A stretch of DNA of 64,000 nt from the NCBI GenBank assembly GCA_034520365.1, contig JAXHNP010000006.1, positions 799,001 through 863,000 of the forward strand. Reading direction: 5' to 3'. Below, piece by piece: positions 18,567 to 27,647 of this stretch. Origin of the DNA: Desulfobacterales bacterium. Its GTDB lineage: Bacteria; Desulfobacterota; Desulfobacteria; Desulfobacterales; Desulfosalsimonadaceae. The notes under the pieces were generated by a model. It did not search any database. It was not told where the DNA came from and saw only the letters and a program-made list of their open reading frames with translations. Positions within the stretch are counted from its first letter, which is position 1; each line of letters opens with the position of its first letter. Position numbers and translations under genes: made by a program.

Positions 18567-20183
18567 TCAAAACACCACCTGGTTTCTTCCCCGGAACTTG
18601 GCTTCGTAGAGTTTACGGTCTGCTTCAACAAGCAAATTCTCCAGAGAGAGCTCGGACCTATATTCACAGGCTCCCGCGCTTATTGTTACTTTTCTTGGCA
18701 CAGAAAACCGGTTTTCTCCAATAGCGGCTTGAATTTTTTGTGCAATTGTAGCGGCGCCTTCCAGGTTTGTTTCCGGGCAGAGGATCAAAAACTCTTCCCC
18801 GCCCCAGCGTGCCAGCCTGTCGGTGGCGCGAAGCATTGAACTGACGATATCCGCCACTTCTTTAAGCACCTGATCGCCTGCATCGTGCCCGTACGTGTCA
18901 TTGATGCTTTTGAACCAGTCAATATCAAATATGATGATTGAAAATGTAGCGGCATACCGCATGGTTCGCTGATACTCTTTTTCCAGCGCTTCATTAATTT
19001 TCCGGCGGTTTAGCAGGCCCGTGAGATAATCGGTTTGGGAAAGCCTTTCAAGCACTTGATTTTTGGCCTCCAGTTCCTGATTCTTTTGAAACAGGGCCCG
19101 CTCGGTTAATTGTTCTATGGCATTTGCGATTGAATCAATCTCGTTATGCCGGGAAGTTGCGGGAGGATCTGCCTGATTAGGATAATCTGTTTGCGGAGAT
19201 CCTGATATTGCGGCTTTAACCCGCTGTTCCAGCGTTCTCAAAGGGGCGATTATATTATTGCTGAGCGTTCGGCTAATAATTTGTCCGACCAGCAGGCTCA
19301 CTGCTATAACAACCGCAATGCTGAGCAAAATCCTGACTATTAAAAACTTAAGTATTTCGTATTTATTAATAACCGTAACCACAATCCAGCCCAGGGATTC
19401 CAGCCGGGAGTGGTAGGCGATTTTGCTTTGTTGTTTAAAGGTATAGCCCGAACGGCCGGCAGAACTGGAAAAGTCATCTTCAGTATCCACAATTTTTTTG
19501 AATTCCTTGCCTCGAAGGTTCTCACGATGGTGAATGATAACCGTCCCTTCCTCATCAACCACGAAACTATACGAAGAAGAATACGCCGGATCACGCTCGG
19601 AAAGGATTTTTGTAACCGCGTCCATGGATGAGTCTATGGTCATTACTCCCTGAAGATTACCGGTATCGTCGGTCAAAACCTTGCTGAAGGATACCAGCCA
19701 CTCCCTGGTTTTGGCCTCCCGGTAAGGGATACCGCCGGATATATCCGGTGACGCCTTTAAGGCCGCCAAATACCATGGCCGTTTTCTCGGATCATAGCCC
19801 TTTGGTGGTGTATAGTCATTGATTAAAAGCGTTCCATCCTCATATCCGGAATAAATGTAGTTGATATTTGGAAGAAATTTCTTGAGGGTTTCAAAGAGCG
19901 ATAGGGCCTTTTCTTTATGCGAAAGAGGATCTTCAACCGCGTAAATCACCTCCGGCTTCCGGGCCAGAAACTGTACGGCGGACCTCAGCGGTGTAAAGTG
20001 TCCCTGTATATAGTTGGTAGCGGCTTGGTTCTTATTACGAATAACTGCGTATGCGCTGTTTATTCCATTATAGTATAGAATCGCGGACATCAGGATTCCA
20101 AAAAGCAGAACCATGACCAAAGAAAGAAACAGTATATTTACAAACAGCCATTTTTTAAGTGTTCTGATTCGTTGCCGCTTCAC
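18567..20183 (-). CDS. dCache-HAMP-like-GGDEF membrane diguanylate cyclase
   Basis: This 538-residue inner-membrane enzyme probably makes cyclic di-GMP. TM1 is at about 10-35 (FVNILFLSLVMVLLFGILMSA). A double-Cache sensor (about 40-285) carries the classic YDPRKRPWY motif. TM2 is at about 290-315. A HAMP-like and coiled-coil linker leads to GGDEF at about 370-535 with the active-site signature RWGGEEFLIL. The product-inhibition site RATD is five residues before GGEEF, so allosteric feedback should work. It lies between the two kinases that share a duplicated module. Confidence 0.9.
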   Translation of the reverse strand: MKRQRIRTLKKWLFVNILFLSLVMVLLFGILMSAILYYNGINSAYAVIRNKNQAATNYIQGHFTPLRSAVQFLARKPEVIYAVEDPLSHKEKALSLFETLKKFLPNINYIYSGYEDGTLLINDYTPPKGYDPRKRPWYLAALKASPDISGGIPYREAKTREWLVSFSKVLTDDTGNLQGVMTIDSSMDAVTKILSERDPAYSSSYSFVVDEEGTVIIHHRENLRGKEFKKIVDTEDDFSSSAGRSGYTFKQQSKIAYHSRLESLGWIVVTVINKYEILKFLIVRILLSIAVVIAVSLLVGQIISRTLSNNIIAPLRTLEQRVKAAISGSPQTDYPNQADPPATSRHNEIDSIANAIEQLTERALFQKNQELEAKNQVLERLSQTDYLTGLLNRRKINEALEKEYQRTMRYAATFSIIIFDIDWFKSINDTYGHDAGDQVLKEVADIVSSMLRATDRLARWGGEEFLILCPETNLEGAATIAQKIQAAIGENRFSVPRKVTISAGACEYRSELSLENLLVEADRKLYEAKFRGRNQVVF

Positions 20184-20221
20184 CCGAGACTGCCACTCTT
20201 CTTTAAAATCAACTTGCTATC

Positions 20222-21410
20222 CTCTTCAGGAAAGATATTTTTCAACTATTACTGCTCTATCGCATCCCGCACTTTGACCGCTAATTCCTGCATCGAAAAC
20301 GGTTTCTGGATGAATTGAACGCCTTCATCTATCACCCCTTTATGGGCAATCACATCAGCCGTATGACCCGACATGTATAAAATTTTGAGTCCGGGCCGGC
20401 TCATGGCCATTTGCGAGGCCAGATCCCGCCCATTCATCTCCGGCATAATCACGTCGGTGATGAGCAAATGGATTGTTCCATTATATGCTTCAAATAGTTG
20501 CAATGCCGCAGATGGATTTCCAGCAGTCCAAACGGTGTAACCCAGCCTTTCGAGGATCTGTCTGGACATTTGGAGCACAGGTATTTCATCTTCGACGATC
20601 AGGATGGTCTCCGTTCCTGTGGGTAATTGCCGTGTGGTTTCCTTTGCGGGCTCCAAAGCGGGTTCTTCCGTTTCAAGACGGGGCAGGTATATTTTAACAG
20701 TCGTTCCCTGTCCGGGTTCGCTGTCTACATTGATAAAGCCGTTGTTCTGTTTGACAATGCCGTATATCATAGCCAGGCCGAGGCCGGTTCCTTTCCCGAC
20801 CTCTTTTGTGGTAAAAAATGGTTCAAACAGATTCGCCAGCGTCTCCTTGTCCATGCCCGAACCATCATCGCTTACGGAAAGCATGACATATTGTCCGGGA
20901 ACAAAATAAGGATAAAGTGTACAATAATTTTCATCAACCTCGACATTGTTTGTTTCTATTGTCATTTCTCCCACATCGGCAATTGCATCCCGCGCATTGA
21001 CGGCAAGATTGGCCATTATCTGGTCCGCCTGGGAGGGATCTAGTTTTACCGGCCACAGGTTGTTGCCCGGGTGCCACACAAGCTCAATATTTTCGCCGAT
21101 CAAGCGCTGGATCATTTTCAGCATGCCGGAAATGGTGTCATTTAAATCGAGCTGCACCGGATTGATAGTCTGTTTCCGGGCAAAAGCCATTAGCTGCCGG
21201 ACGATGTCGGCGGATTTTTTTCCAGCGGTATATATTTCCTGGATCGTTTCGCGGAGGGGATCTGGCGGGTCCATCATGTCGATGGCCATTTCGGCATATC
21301 CATTTATAATAGTAAGTTTGTTATTGAAATCGTGGGCCACGCCACCCGCCAGCCGTCCGACGGATTCCATTTTCTGGGCCTGAGCGAGCTGCTTTTGAAG
21401 CTTTTCGCGC
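20222..21410. repeat. Duplicated kinase module, copy B
   Basis: Direct repeat partner of the segment at 14693-15880. Differences are scattered, and one in-frame codon block is shortened near 20635 (the linker before the receiver). The repeat begins just past the stop of the kinase gene. Confidence 0.8.
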
Positions 21411-22381
21411 TCCTCCTCGGCTCGCTTGCGATCGGTGACATCCCAGACAGTCGATACCACCAGATTGTTTTCGGGCAAGGGAATGTTCTTGGCTGTTATA
21501 TAAAAAGGTTCCTTTCCAGGACGTGAAACCGGGATATCTTCCCAGTACATTCGCTCCGGGTCGTTGCTGGCGTAATCCTCAAGCACCCTTTTTTTGATCT
21601 GTTCTCTGAACGTTGCATCCGTATAGACAACTTCCCAGAAATCGTTCGGTGCAGCCAATGCGTCCCGTGTGGTTCGGTAGAATCTGGCGAAATTCTCGTT
21701 CATGTAGGTGAAATGGACTTCTGGATCGACTGAGTTGACGGCGACTCCCACTGGAAGGTTATCCAGGGTGGCTTTGATAAAAGCTTCCCGTTCTTTCAGC
21801 TTTTCAATAGCCTGCTTACGCCCGGTGATATCTCTTGCACTGAATACGATTCCTTGAGGGATACCATTTTCATCTTTAATAAAATTTCCAATGGTTTCAA
21901 ACCAGATGTAGTTGCCGTCTTTGCACTTGTATCGATATTCAACCCTGCGAGGATAGCCCGATGCAACGAGTTCATTAAATTCCTCCAGTATGCGCGGGTG
22001 ATCTTCCGGATGCACAAAATCCATCACATTTTTTCCGATCAGGAAACCAGGCTCGTAACCCAGGATCTCATGGGCTTTTCCGGCAAAAGTGAAATGGCCC
22101 TCCATATCGGTCAGTGCGACCATATCCAACATGTTCTCGGTGACGATCCGGAACAGCGCAGCCTGATCATCCCTTTCTTCAAGCTGGCTCCGCAGCTGCT
22201 CGTTTTGTAACTCGGCCTCAATCTGCTTTACCTGCATTTCGTAAAACTGTTGTTGAATTTCTTCGAGTGTCATGGAAGCAAAATCAGGAAAGGGGATGGC
22301 TTTGATTTTTTGCTCTGCTTGTTCGCGGATTGAGGTCGAATTGGATTGCACGCGTGGCGGGTGGTTCTTTTCATCCGTCAT
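20249..22381 (-). CDS. Hybrid kinase PAS-PAS-HisKA-HATPase-REC
   Basis: This 710-residue cytoplasmic hybrid kinase has an N-terminal helical segment rich in Glu and Gln (about 30-75). PAS follows at about 75-195 (MLDMVALTDMEGHFTFAGKAHEILGY), with a second PAS at about 200-320. HisKA has GGVAHDFNNKLTIINGY, then HATPase (GTGLGLAMIYGIV) and a complete receiver (ILIVEDEIPVLQ, LLITDVIMPEMNG). The catalytic part is almost the same as in the kinase at 14719-17718, while the sensory parts are unrelated. The pair therefore looks like one output module joined to two different inputs. Confidence 0.9.
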   Translation of the reverse strand: MTDEKNHPPRVQSNSTSIREQAEQKIKAIPFPDFASMTLEEIQQQFYEMQVKQIEAELQNEQLRSQLEERDDQAALFRIVTENMLDMVALTDMEGHFTFAGKAHEILGYEPGFLIGKNVMDFVHPEDHPRILEEFNELVASGYPRRVEYRYKCKDGNYIWFETIGNFIKDENGIPQGIVFSARDITGRKQAIEKLKEREAFIKATLDNLPVGVAVNSVDPEVHFTYMNENFARFYRTTRDALAAPNDFWEVVYTDATFREQIKKRVLEDYASNDPERMYWEDIPVSRPGKEPFYITAKNIPLPENNLVVSTVWDVTDRKRAEEEREKLQKQLAQAQKMESVGRLAGGVAHDFNNKLTIINGYAEMAIDMMDPPDPLRETIQEIYTAGKKSADIVRQLMAFARKQTINPVQLDLNDTISGMLKMIQRLIGENIELVWHPGNNLWPVKLDPSQADQIMANLAVNARDAIADVGEMTIETNNVEVDENYCTLYPYFVPGQYVMLSVSDDGSGMDKETLANLFEPFFTTKEVGKGTGLGLAMIYGIVKQNNGFINVDSEPGQGTTVKIYLPRLETEEPALEPAKETTRQLPTGTETILIVEDEIPVLQMSRQILERLGYTVWTAGNPSAALQLFEAYNGTIHLLITDVIMPEMNGRDLASQMAMSRPGLKILYMSGHTADVIAHKGVIDEGVQFIQKPFSMQELAVKVRDAIEQ

Positions 22382-22626
22382 GGCGATCTCCTGGGATGGT
22401 CAGGCCAAAAAATCCATTCAGCAGATATGGCCTGTATGGGTCTCCGGCAAAGCTTCTTATAAATCCTTTAGGGCGCCCGCTATGCTTTAGCACTCTGCGA
22501 TTAAGCCTGTTTTTCTTAGGGGTTATCATCTATCATAACTGAATCAATTCCGGGTTGCAATGGTAACGTTAGATTTTTACGTAAGAAAAGAAGGGCAGGC
22601 CACCGTGCCTGCCTGAAAAACTCGCC
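22382..22626. other. Intergenic region with one REP-like hairpin
   Basis: This holds the upstream region of the 22381 kinase. A single palindrome (GGGCAGGCCACCGTGCCTGCC, 22593-22613) followed by TGAAAAACT lies just after the end of the GGDEF gene. It could act as that gene's transcript end. Nothing else is visible. Confidence 0.5.
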
Positions 22627-23217
22627 CTATCCTGCGTTTTTTACAACCCGGTTCCGCCCCGCCGCTTTGGCCCTGTATAGTGCTTTATCAGCCAGCAGCA
22701 GCAGCAGCTTGTCTTTGCTGGCGGCATTTTCATTATGAGCGGTCACGCCGATGCTTGCCGTGTAAAAAATTTCTTTTTCTTCATAGATTGCAGGGGTTCG
22801 CTCAATTGTCAGCCTCAACCTTTCGGCCAAGGTCGCCGCTTCTGCGAGGCGGGTGTGCGGTAAAAGCAGGCTGAATTCTTCACCCCCCATCCGGGCGGGC
22901 ATATCCGGCTGCCGAAGATGGTTTTTAAAGATTACCGCCATGTGCTGTAAGACTTCATCCCCGGCGGCGTGGCCGAGTGTGTCATTGACACGCTTGAAAT
23001 CATCAATGTCAAGCGTCAAAACTGAAAAAATGTGTCCGTACCGGTTAGCGCGTTCGAGTTCGCTATCAAGCGCGTCCATGAAGTACCGGCGGTTCCAGAG
23101 GCCGGTCAGCTCATCTGTGGTGGCCAGCTTGTTCGCCCGCGCGATGGCGACCTTGAGCTCTTCATTCGCTCTTTTCTCGCGCAGGAATTGTTGTTGACGG
23201 GCAAAGGTCGCAGCCAA
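22627..23217 (-). CDS. GGDEF diguanylate cyclase with a degraded GAF N-terminus
   Basis: The 196-residue open frame is a GGDEF domain with MPARMGGEEFSLLLP and a preceding short coiled coil. The RxxD position reads RQPD, so the I-site is plausible. The available start is a TTG inside a helix (NLAATFARQQ). The frame upstream, to a TAA near 23347, still encodes the end of a GAF domain (GRLIGFLGFIDTTEERIF, then a TEHALLSLAADN helix). A further GAF strand (MCMVLQTPINPA) lies in another frame. The gene probably lost its sensor by a frameshift. Whether the remaining cyclase is expressed is unknown. Confidence 0.75.
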   Translation of the reverse strand: MAATFARQQQFLREKRANEELKVAIARANKLATTDELTGLWNRRYFMDALDSELERANRYGHIFSVLTLDIDDFKRVNDTLGHAAGDEVLQHMAVIFKNHLRQPDMPARMGGEEFSLLLPHTRLAEAATLAERLRLTIERTPAIYEEKEIFYTASIGVTAHNENAASKDKLLLLLADKALYRAKAAGRNRVVKNAG

Positions 23218-23416
23218 ATTATCGGCGGCAAGACTCAGCAGGGCATGTTCGGTATCCGTAAAAATACGCTCCTCAGTGGTGTCAATGAATCCGAGAAATC
23301 CGATCAGCCGCCCTTTCGGCCGGATTGATCGGCGTCTGCAGAACCATACACATTATTTCGAGTTTCGAGGGGCGCTCCATACTGATTTACTGTCGGTTCA
23401 AGGGGGGAGGTGGATT

Positions 23417-23986
23417 TCAGCCCGATTTGCGCATTACATGCGACTTGAGATAGCATCGCCCCCTTTTGTCCCGCACATCAAGAACCGCGTGCCGCAGCAC
23501 CATCACCGGGATGCCGCCCTTGAGGCCGACGGTCAGATCGTAGCGCGAAAAGGCCAGAACCACCCCCCGGATGATCTCGCCCTCCAGCAGCGTAAAAAAT
23601 AATACCTCCCGCTGCTGCATCAGGGGAAAAAGGGTTTTGTTTTTGATGTAATGGCGGTTTTTCGGGGAAATGATCGGTTCCAATCCACGCGCCGCGATCT
23701 TTTTATCCGTTTTGATCCGCTTGCCGGCGGCCCCGGCCTGGGATGCCGGGTAGAGCAATTTGATATTGATTTTATCGATTTCCTGCTCCGTCTCTCCATC
23801 AGCGCTCAGCACGACCTGATAAGGGGAATTGGCAACCATCCGGGCCTGGATGATATTCCGGCCGTGCAGGTGATAGACCCAGGGCGATGGATCATTCAAC
23901 GCCGCATCAAATACCGATTTTTCGTAATTGTCTTTCAGATATTGCCTTAACGTACCGAAATTCTGCATCCCTGTTTCTTTTCTCAT
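23417..23986 (-). CDS. Tandem Sm/Hfq-like protein
   Basis: This 189-residue protein appears to contain two Sm-like folds. The C-terminal half (about 125-180) reads VLFFTLLEGEIIRGVVLAFS, then RYDLTVGLKGGIPVMVLRHAVLDV. This follows Hfq's pattern of a glycine-containing strand, a basic turn and the Sm2 motif, with LRHAV (H166) where Hfq has YKHAI. The N-terminal half (about 25-80) shows a weaker copy (WVYHLHGRNIIQARMVANSP, YQVVLSADG, INIKLLYP). Hfq is an RNA chaperone of about 80-100 residues with one Sm fold per chain. A two-fold chain could form a half-sized ring (inference). An ATG with a moderate SD starts it. Confidence 0.6.
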   Translation of the reverse strand: MRKETGMQNFGTLRQYLKDNYEKSVFDAALNDPSPWVYHLHGRNIIQARMVANSPYQVVLSADGETEQEIDKINIKLLYPASQAGAAGKRIKTDKKIAARGLEPIISPKNRHYIKNKTLFPLMQQREVLFFTLLEGEIIRGVVLAFSRYDLTVGLKGGIPVMVLRHAVLDVRDKRGRCYLKSHVMRKSG

Positions 23987-24508
23987 AATGGTGAACTTAA
24001 TAAAGATTACCGGCGGATGTCAACTATTAGGATTGCACGATAAATTTGTTCTGTCTTTTTTCAGGCAGGCACGGTGGCCTGCCCTACATACTCCGGGATT
24101 TCCAATCTTGCCGCATCTACTTTTCTTAGGCAGGCACGGTGGCCTGCCCTACGGCTTAGGCAGGCACGGTGGCCTGCCCTACATACGGCCACATGCGTCG
24201 TAGAGTCGGCCACCGTGCCGACTAGTTGTCCGTTAACAGGACCGTGGTTATGGGTTTTGCGGTTAGAACAAATTAGCCGTGTCACGGACCCCAACATACC
24301 TAAACTTGTCTTGGATAAACTAGTGATTGCACATAGCAGCTATGAAGCTTCAGTTATACTGGACTATACGCCGCTAAGGACTCTCAAACACTATACGGAT
24401 TCTTTCAGTTTTAAAGATGCCCCCAATATATTGATGTGGGACTGTTAACTGAACTTTGGCGCGGGATCCAAATTCATCGATCCAGATTCATTAGCGGCGG
24501 CCTGAGGC
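23987..24508. other. Intergenic region holding a MITE copy and unexplained sequence
   Basis: The left half is the MITE at 24036-24281. The remaining bases to 24508 (for example TGAAGCTTCAGTTATACTGG) show no repeat. An open frame of 124 codons across the MITE and this stretch is mostly repeat-encoded and is not credible as a gene. Confidence 0.4.
24036..24281. repeat. MITE-like element, long variant
   Basis: The left end CACGATAAATTTGTTC and the right end GAACAAATTAGCCGTG are near-perfect inverted repeats of the family. Inside are three GGCAGG-type palindromes, an inverted GTCGGC-type copy, and the CTGTCCGTTAACAGGAC-type segment shared with the copy at 38496. The flanks do not show a matching duplication, so the two ends may derive from different copies. 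Confidence 0.75.
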
Positions 24509-25219
24509 TTATGATTTCTTAAAATACAGCACGAGGCTCTTGCCCAGTACGGGGTTTAGGAGGGTGTCCATAAAGCGCGTGATTTTCGGCTTTTTCATGA
24601 TATCCCAGGTGAGGAGCCGATGGTAGAGGTTGATTGGCTGGATGTCGTCTCTGGTCGGTCCCATCAGGCATTTGAGCCACCAATAGGGGGTGTGCAGGCT
24701 GTGGGCAAAATGGGTGGTCCGGAACACAGCGCCGCTGTTTTCAAATAGCTGCCGGATACCGTGCTGGGTGTAAATCCGGACATGGCCGCCGTTTGCCGAA
24801 TAATAGGCGGTGGAGAGTTTCCAGCAGATTTTTTCCGGATAATACCGGGGCACACTCACTACAAGGTCTCCGCCAGGTTTGAGCACCCGCAGGATCTCGT
24901 TTGAAGCCCTTCGGTCATCCGGGATATGCTCCATTACCTCCGAGCAGATCACCAGATCAAAAATTTCGGCGGGAAAGGGTAAGGACAGGATATCGCCGGC
25001 CGCGCATCCCCAGCTGCCGCCGCCGTGTGCGCCGATGGCCTCATGATATGCCAGCCGGCCCCGGGCTTCATGGACATCCTTATAATTGGCATCCACCCCT
25101 ATGACGGTCACACCGTCGCAGGCATAAGCGCGGCAGCAATGTCTGCCGCTGCCGCAACCGATATCCAGAATTTTATCCCCGGGCCGCACCCGGATCCGGT
25201 TAAAATCAACGGTAATCAT
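24509..25219 (-). CDS. Class I SAM-dependent methyltransferase
   Basis: This 236-residue soluble methyltransferase of the UbiE/Methyltransf_11 type has motif I at about 18-26 (ILDIGCGSGRH). The acidic loop after beta-2 is GVDANYKD, and motif II/III includes FDLVICSEVMEHIPDD and LRVLKPGGDLVVSVPRYYPE. The substrate cannot be told from sequence. It overlaps the upstream glycosyltransferase by 14 bases, so the two are translationally coupled and probably act on the same sugar or lipid-linked product. There is no membrane segment. Confidence 0.85.
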   Translation of the reverse strand: MITVDFNRIRVRPGDKILDIGCGSGRHCCRAYACDGVTVIGVDANYKDVHEARGRLAYHEAIGAHGGGSWGCAAGDILSLPFPAEIFDLVICSEVMEHIPDDRRASNEILRVLKPGGDLVVSVPRYYPEKICWKLSTAYYSANGGHVRIYTQHGIRQLFENSGAVFRTTHFAHSLHTPYWWLKCLMGPTRDDIQPINLYHRLLTWDIMKKPKITRFMDTLLNPVLGKSLVLYFKKS

Positions 25220-26444
25220 TGATCACTTGAGAATAGGCAGCGACTGTGCGCTTTGCCGCCGCCTGCCAGGTCAGGTGGTTTTGTACCCGGCGGTAGCCGG
25301 CGTCACTTAATTTTTGGGCGTATTCCGGATGATCAAGCACTGATACGAGGGCCCTGGCCAGCGCCTCCGAATCCTTTGGCGGAACGAGGATGCCGGCATC
25401 GCCGACAACCTCCGGAAGCGCCCCGCCCGTTGTGCTGATCACCGGAACCCCGCAGGCCATGGCTTCCCCCGCAGGCAGCCCGAAGCCCTCATAGACTGAT
25501 GGCACCACGGAAACCGTGGCCCGGGCGTATTGCCGCACAAATTCCTCGTAGCTGATGCGGCCTGTGAAGGTCACCAAACGGCCGATGCCCAGCTTACGGA
25601 TCAGTTTAATGACCATGCCGTTTTTTTTGGGCGTGCCCACAACAATTAATCGGATGTCCCGCCTGGCCGAAATTTTAGCGATAGCCTCCAGCATGTAGTG
25701 CAGACCCTTTAACGGGGTGTCTGCACTGTTTGTGACGATGATGCGGTTGGCCTGCCGGGGGATGTCTTCTATCGGATAGAAAAAATCCGTATTGATGCCG
25801 TTGGGCACCACGGAAAATCGGTCCTCATCAATATCAAAGGCCCGGCTGATATCCGCGCGGGCGCATTTTGATACGGTAATGATCCGGGGCATGCAACGGG
25901 CCACCCGTTTCTGCATATCCAGAAAGGAATGCCATCGCAGTTCTTTTAGCTTCTGCCACAAATGCGGCGCGGTTTTTACCGCGATCTCCCGGTCCACCGT
26001 GATGGGGTGGTGGATGGTGACGATGGTGGGCAGCATTTTTTTGATGCCCCACAGCCCGTAGGCCAGGCTCTGATTGTCATGGATGATATCATATTTTTGT
26101 TTATTCGCTTTGATGTATCGGGCCGCCCGGAGGCCGAAGGTAAACGGCTCCGGAAAGCCCATGGTGGAAACCCCCAGCCATTCGATCAGATTGATCATGT
26201 TTTTGAGTTCATAAGTTTTCGGCACACGGAAAAGATTGTCCGGGTTATAGAGGTCCAGGCCGGGGAGCTTGACCAGGTGTACCCCCGGATCCGTTTCCGG
26301 GTAGGGGGGGCCGGAGATCACTTCCACGCGGTGTCCGAGGGCTGCAAGCGCCCGGCTGAGGCTTTTTACATATCCGCCCTGTCCGCCGCAGTGCGGGTTG
26401 CTGCGGTAGCTTAAAATGCCGATGCGAAGGGGATGTTTGGGCAT
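25206..26444 (-). CDS. GT4-family glycosyltransferase
   Basis: This 412-residue retaining glycosyltransferase has the GT-B fold. The N-terminal domain begins IGILSYRSNPHCGGQGGYVKS (glycine-rich acceptor loop). The C-terminal domain has GTPKKNG, the RISYEEFVRQYARA segment and VPSVYEGFGLPAGEAMACG, the E-x7-E sugar-nucleotide motif. Homologues transfer hexoses to polysaccharide or lipid acceptors. The donor and acceptor here are unknown. It is first in a two-gene leftward unit with the methyltransferase. Confidence 0.88.
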   Translation of the reverse strand: MPKHPLRIGILSYRSNPHCGGQGGYVKSLSRALAALGHRVEVISGPPYPETDPGVHLVKLPGLDLYNPDNLFRVPKTYELKNMINLIEWLGVSTMGFPEPFTFGLRAARYIKANKQKYDIIHDNQSLAYGLWGIKKMLPTIVTIHHPITVDREIAVKTAPHLWQKLKELRWHSFLDMQKRVARCMPRIITVSKCARADISRAFDIDEDRFSVVPNGINTDFFYPIEDIPRQANRIIVTNSADTPLKGLHYMLEAIAKISARRDIRLIVVGTPKKNGMVIKLIRKLGIGRLVTFTGRISYEEFVRQYARATVSVVPSVYEGFGLPAGEAMACGVPVISTTGGALPEVVGDAGILVPPKDSEALARALVSVLDHPEYAQKLSDAGYRRVQNHLTWQAAAKRTVAAYSQVINDYR

Positions 26445-26565
26445 ACTATTATTTGACGCCTGATCTTTTCTTCTCTATACTGACGGTTATAATCAAGTTT
26501 CCCTTAGAGTAAAATACTTCAAATACTGATGCATTGTAAATCCGTCAAGCGTTTTATGGGGTTTT
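26445..26565. other. Divergent intergenic region between glycosyltransferase and pyrD
   Basis: A/T-rich spacer. It probably contains promoters for both directions but has no box I can assign. It runs into the heptamer array at 26566. Confidence 0.35.
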
Positions 26566-26621
26566 CCCTAAACCTTAAACCTTAAACCCTAAACCTTAAA
26601 CCTTAGACCCTAAACCCTGAA
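26566..26621. repeat. Heptamer array (CCCTAAA/CCTTAAA) x8 directly before pyrD
   Basis: Eight in-phase 7-base units occur: CCCTAAA, CCTTAAA and close variants, the last being CCCTGAA. The array ends four bases before the pyrD ATG and occupies the place where a Shine-Dalgarno sequence would lie. No GGAGG-like stretch is present. Confidence 0.85.
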
Positions 26622-26625
26622 AAAA

Positions 26626-27543
26626 ATGGAAAATCCCCTCTCAATCGATATCGGCGGGCTTTTACTTGAGAACCCGGTGATGACCGCCTCCGGCACATTT
26701 GGATTCGGCAGGGAGTTTGAGCCGCTGGTTGATTTAAACCGCATGGGCGCGGTGATTGTCAAGGGGCTTTCCCGGGAGCCATCCCCGGGCAATCCCCCGC
26801 CCCGGATTATTGAAACGCCCTGCGGCATGCTAAATGCCATTGGTTTAGAAAATATCGGCATTGACGTCTTTATCCGGGACAAACTCCCTTTCCTCCGGCA
26901 ATTTTCATGCGCCGTAATCGTCAATGCCTATGGTAAAACACCGGAGGATTATGCGGCGGTGGCGCAGCGCTGCGAGGGGGTTGAGGGCATTGACGCCCTT
27001 GAAATCAATATATCATGCCCGAATGTGAAAGCCGGCGGGGTGAGTTTCGGGGTGGATCCGGCGGCCGCCGCAGAGGTGGTTTCTGCGGTCCGGGAGAAAA
27101 CCGACAGACCGATGATCGTCAAACTATCCCCGAATGTGACCGATATCGTCTGTATTGCCGAGGCCGTGGCGGCGGCCGGTGCGGATGCGCTCTCTTTGAT
27201 TAATACCCTGACCGGCATGGTCATTGATATCCATAAACGGCGCCCCAAACTTGGCAATATCACCGGGGGGCTCTCCGGTCCGGCCATCAAGCCGGTTGCC
27301 CTTCGAATGGTCTGGCAGGCGGCACAGGCGGTAAATGTGCCGGTTATTGGCATTGGCGGGATTAATACAGCCGAGGATGCCCTGGAGTTTATCATTGCGG
27401 GGGCTTCTGCGGTTCAGGTGGGCACAGCCAATTTCACGAATCCGGCGGTCACAATGGAGGTCATCGAGGGCATTGGATCGTTTCTTCAGCAGCAGGGCAT
27501 CAATCATATTAAGGACCTGATCGGCACGTTGAAAACGGATTAA
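26626..27543 (+). CDS. pyrD: Dihydroorotate dehydrogenase, catalytic subunit (class 1B)
   Basis: The enzyme oxidises dihydroorotate to orotate in pyrimidine synthesis. The 305-residue flavoprotein is a TIM barrel with ENPVMTASGTFGFG at the start, the active-site loop NISCPNVKAGGVSFG (Cys as catalytic base, typical of class 1), VKLSPNVTDI, and the FMN phosphate segment VPVIGIGGINTAEDA. Class 1B enzymes pair with a PyrK iron-sulfur subunit, which is not next to the gene here. The start is fixed by homology (ENPLSIDIGGLLLENPV). The ribosome-binding position is taken up by a heptamer array. Confidence 0.93.
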   Translation: MENPLSIDIGGLLLENPVMTASGTFGFGREFEPLVDLNRMGAVIVKGLSREPSPGNPPPRIIETPCGMLNAIGLENIGIDVFIRDKLPFLRQFSCAVIVNAYGKTPEDYAAVAQRCEGVEGIDALEINISCPNVKAGGVSFGVDPAAAAEVVSAVREKTDRPMIVKLSPNVTDIVCIAEAVAAAGADALSLINTLTGMVIDIHKRRPKLGNITGGLSGPAIKPVALRMVWQAAQAVNVPVIGIGGINTAEDALEFIIAGASAVQVGTANFTNPAVTMEVIEGIGSFLQQQGINHIKDLIGTLKTD

Positions 27544-27647
27544 AAAAAATGCTATCCACATCCGGGGGTCCTGTGGTATATAATTTACTTAAACCAAACG
27601 GTGTTTGTTTCATTAAACGACAATTTAATCAAAAAAAGGAGTCTACT

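Noticed and set aside
24074-24448. A rightward 124-codon frame after the MITE
   Set aside because: The first half is repeat sequence, and there is no SD and no recognisable domain.
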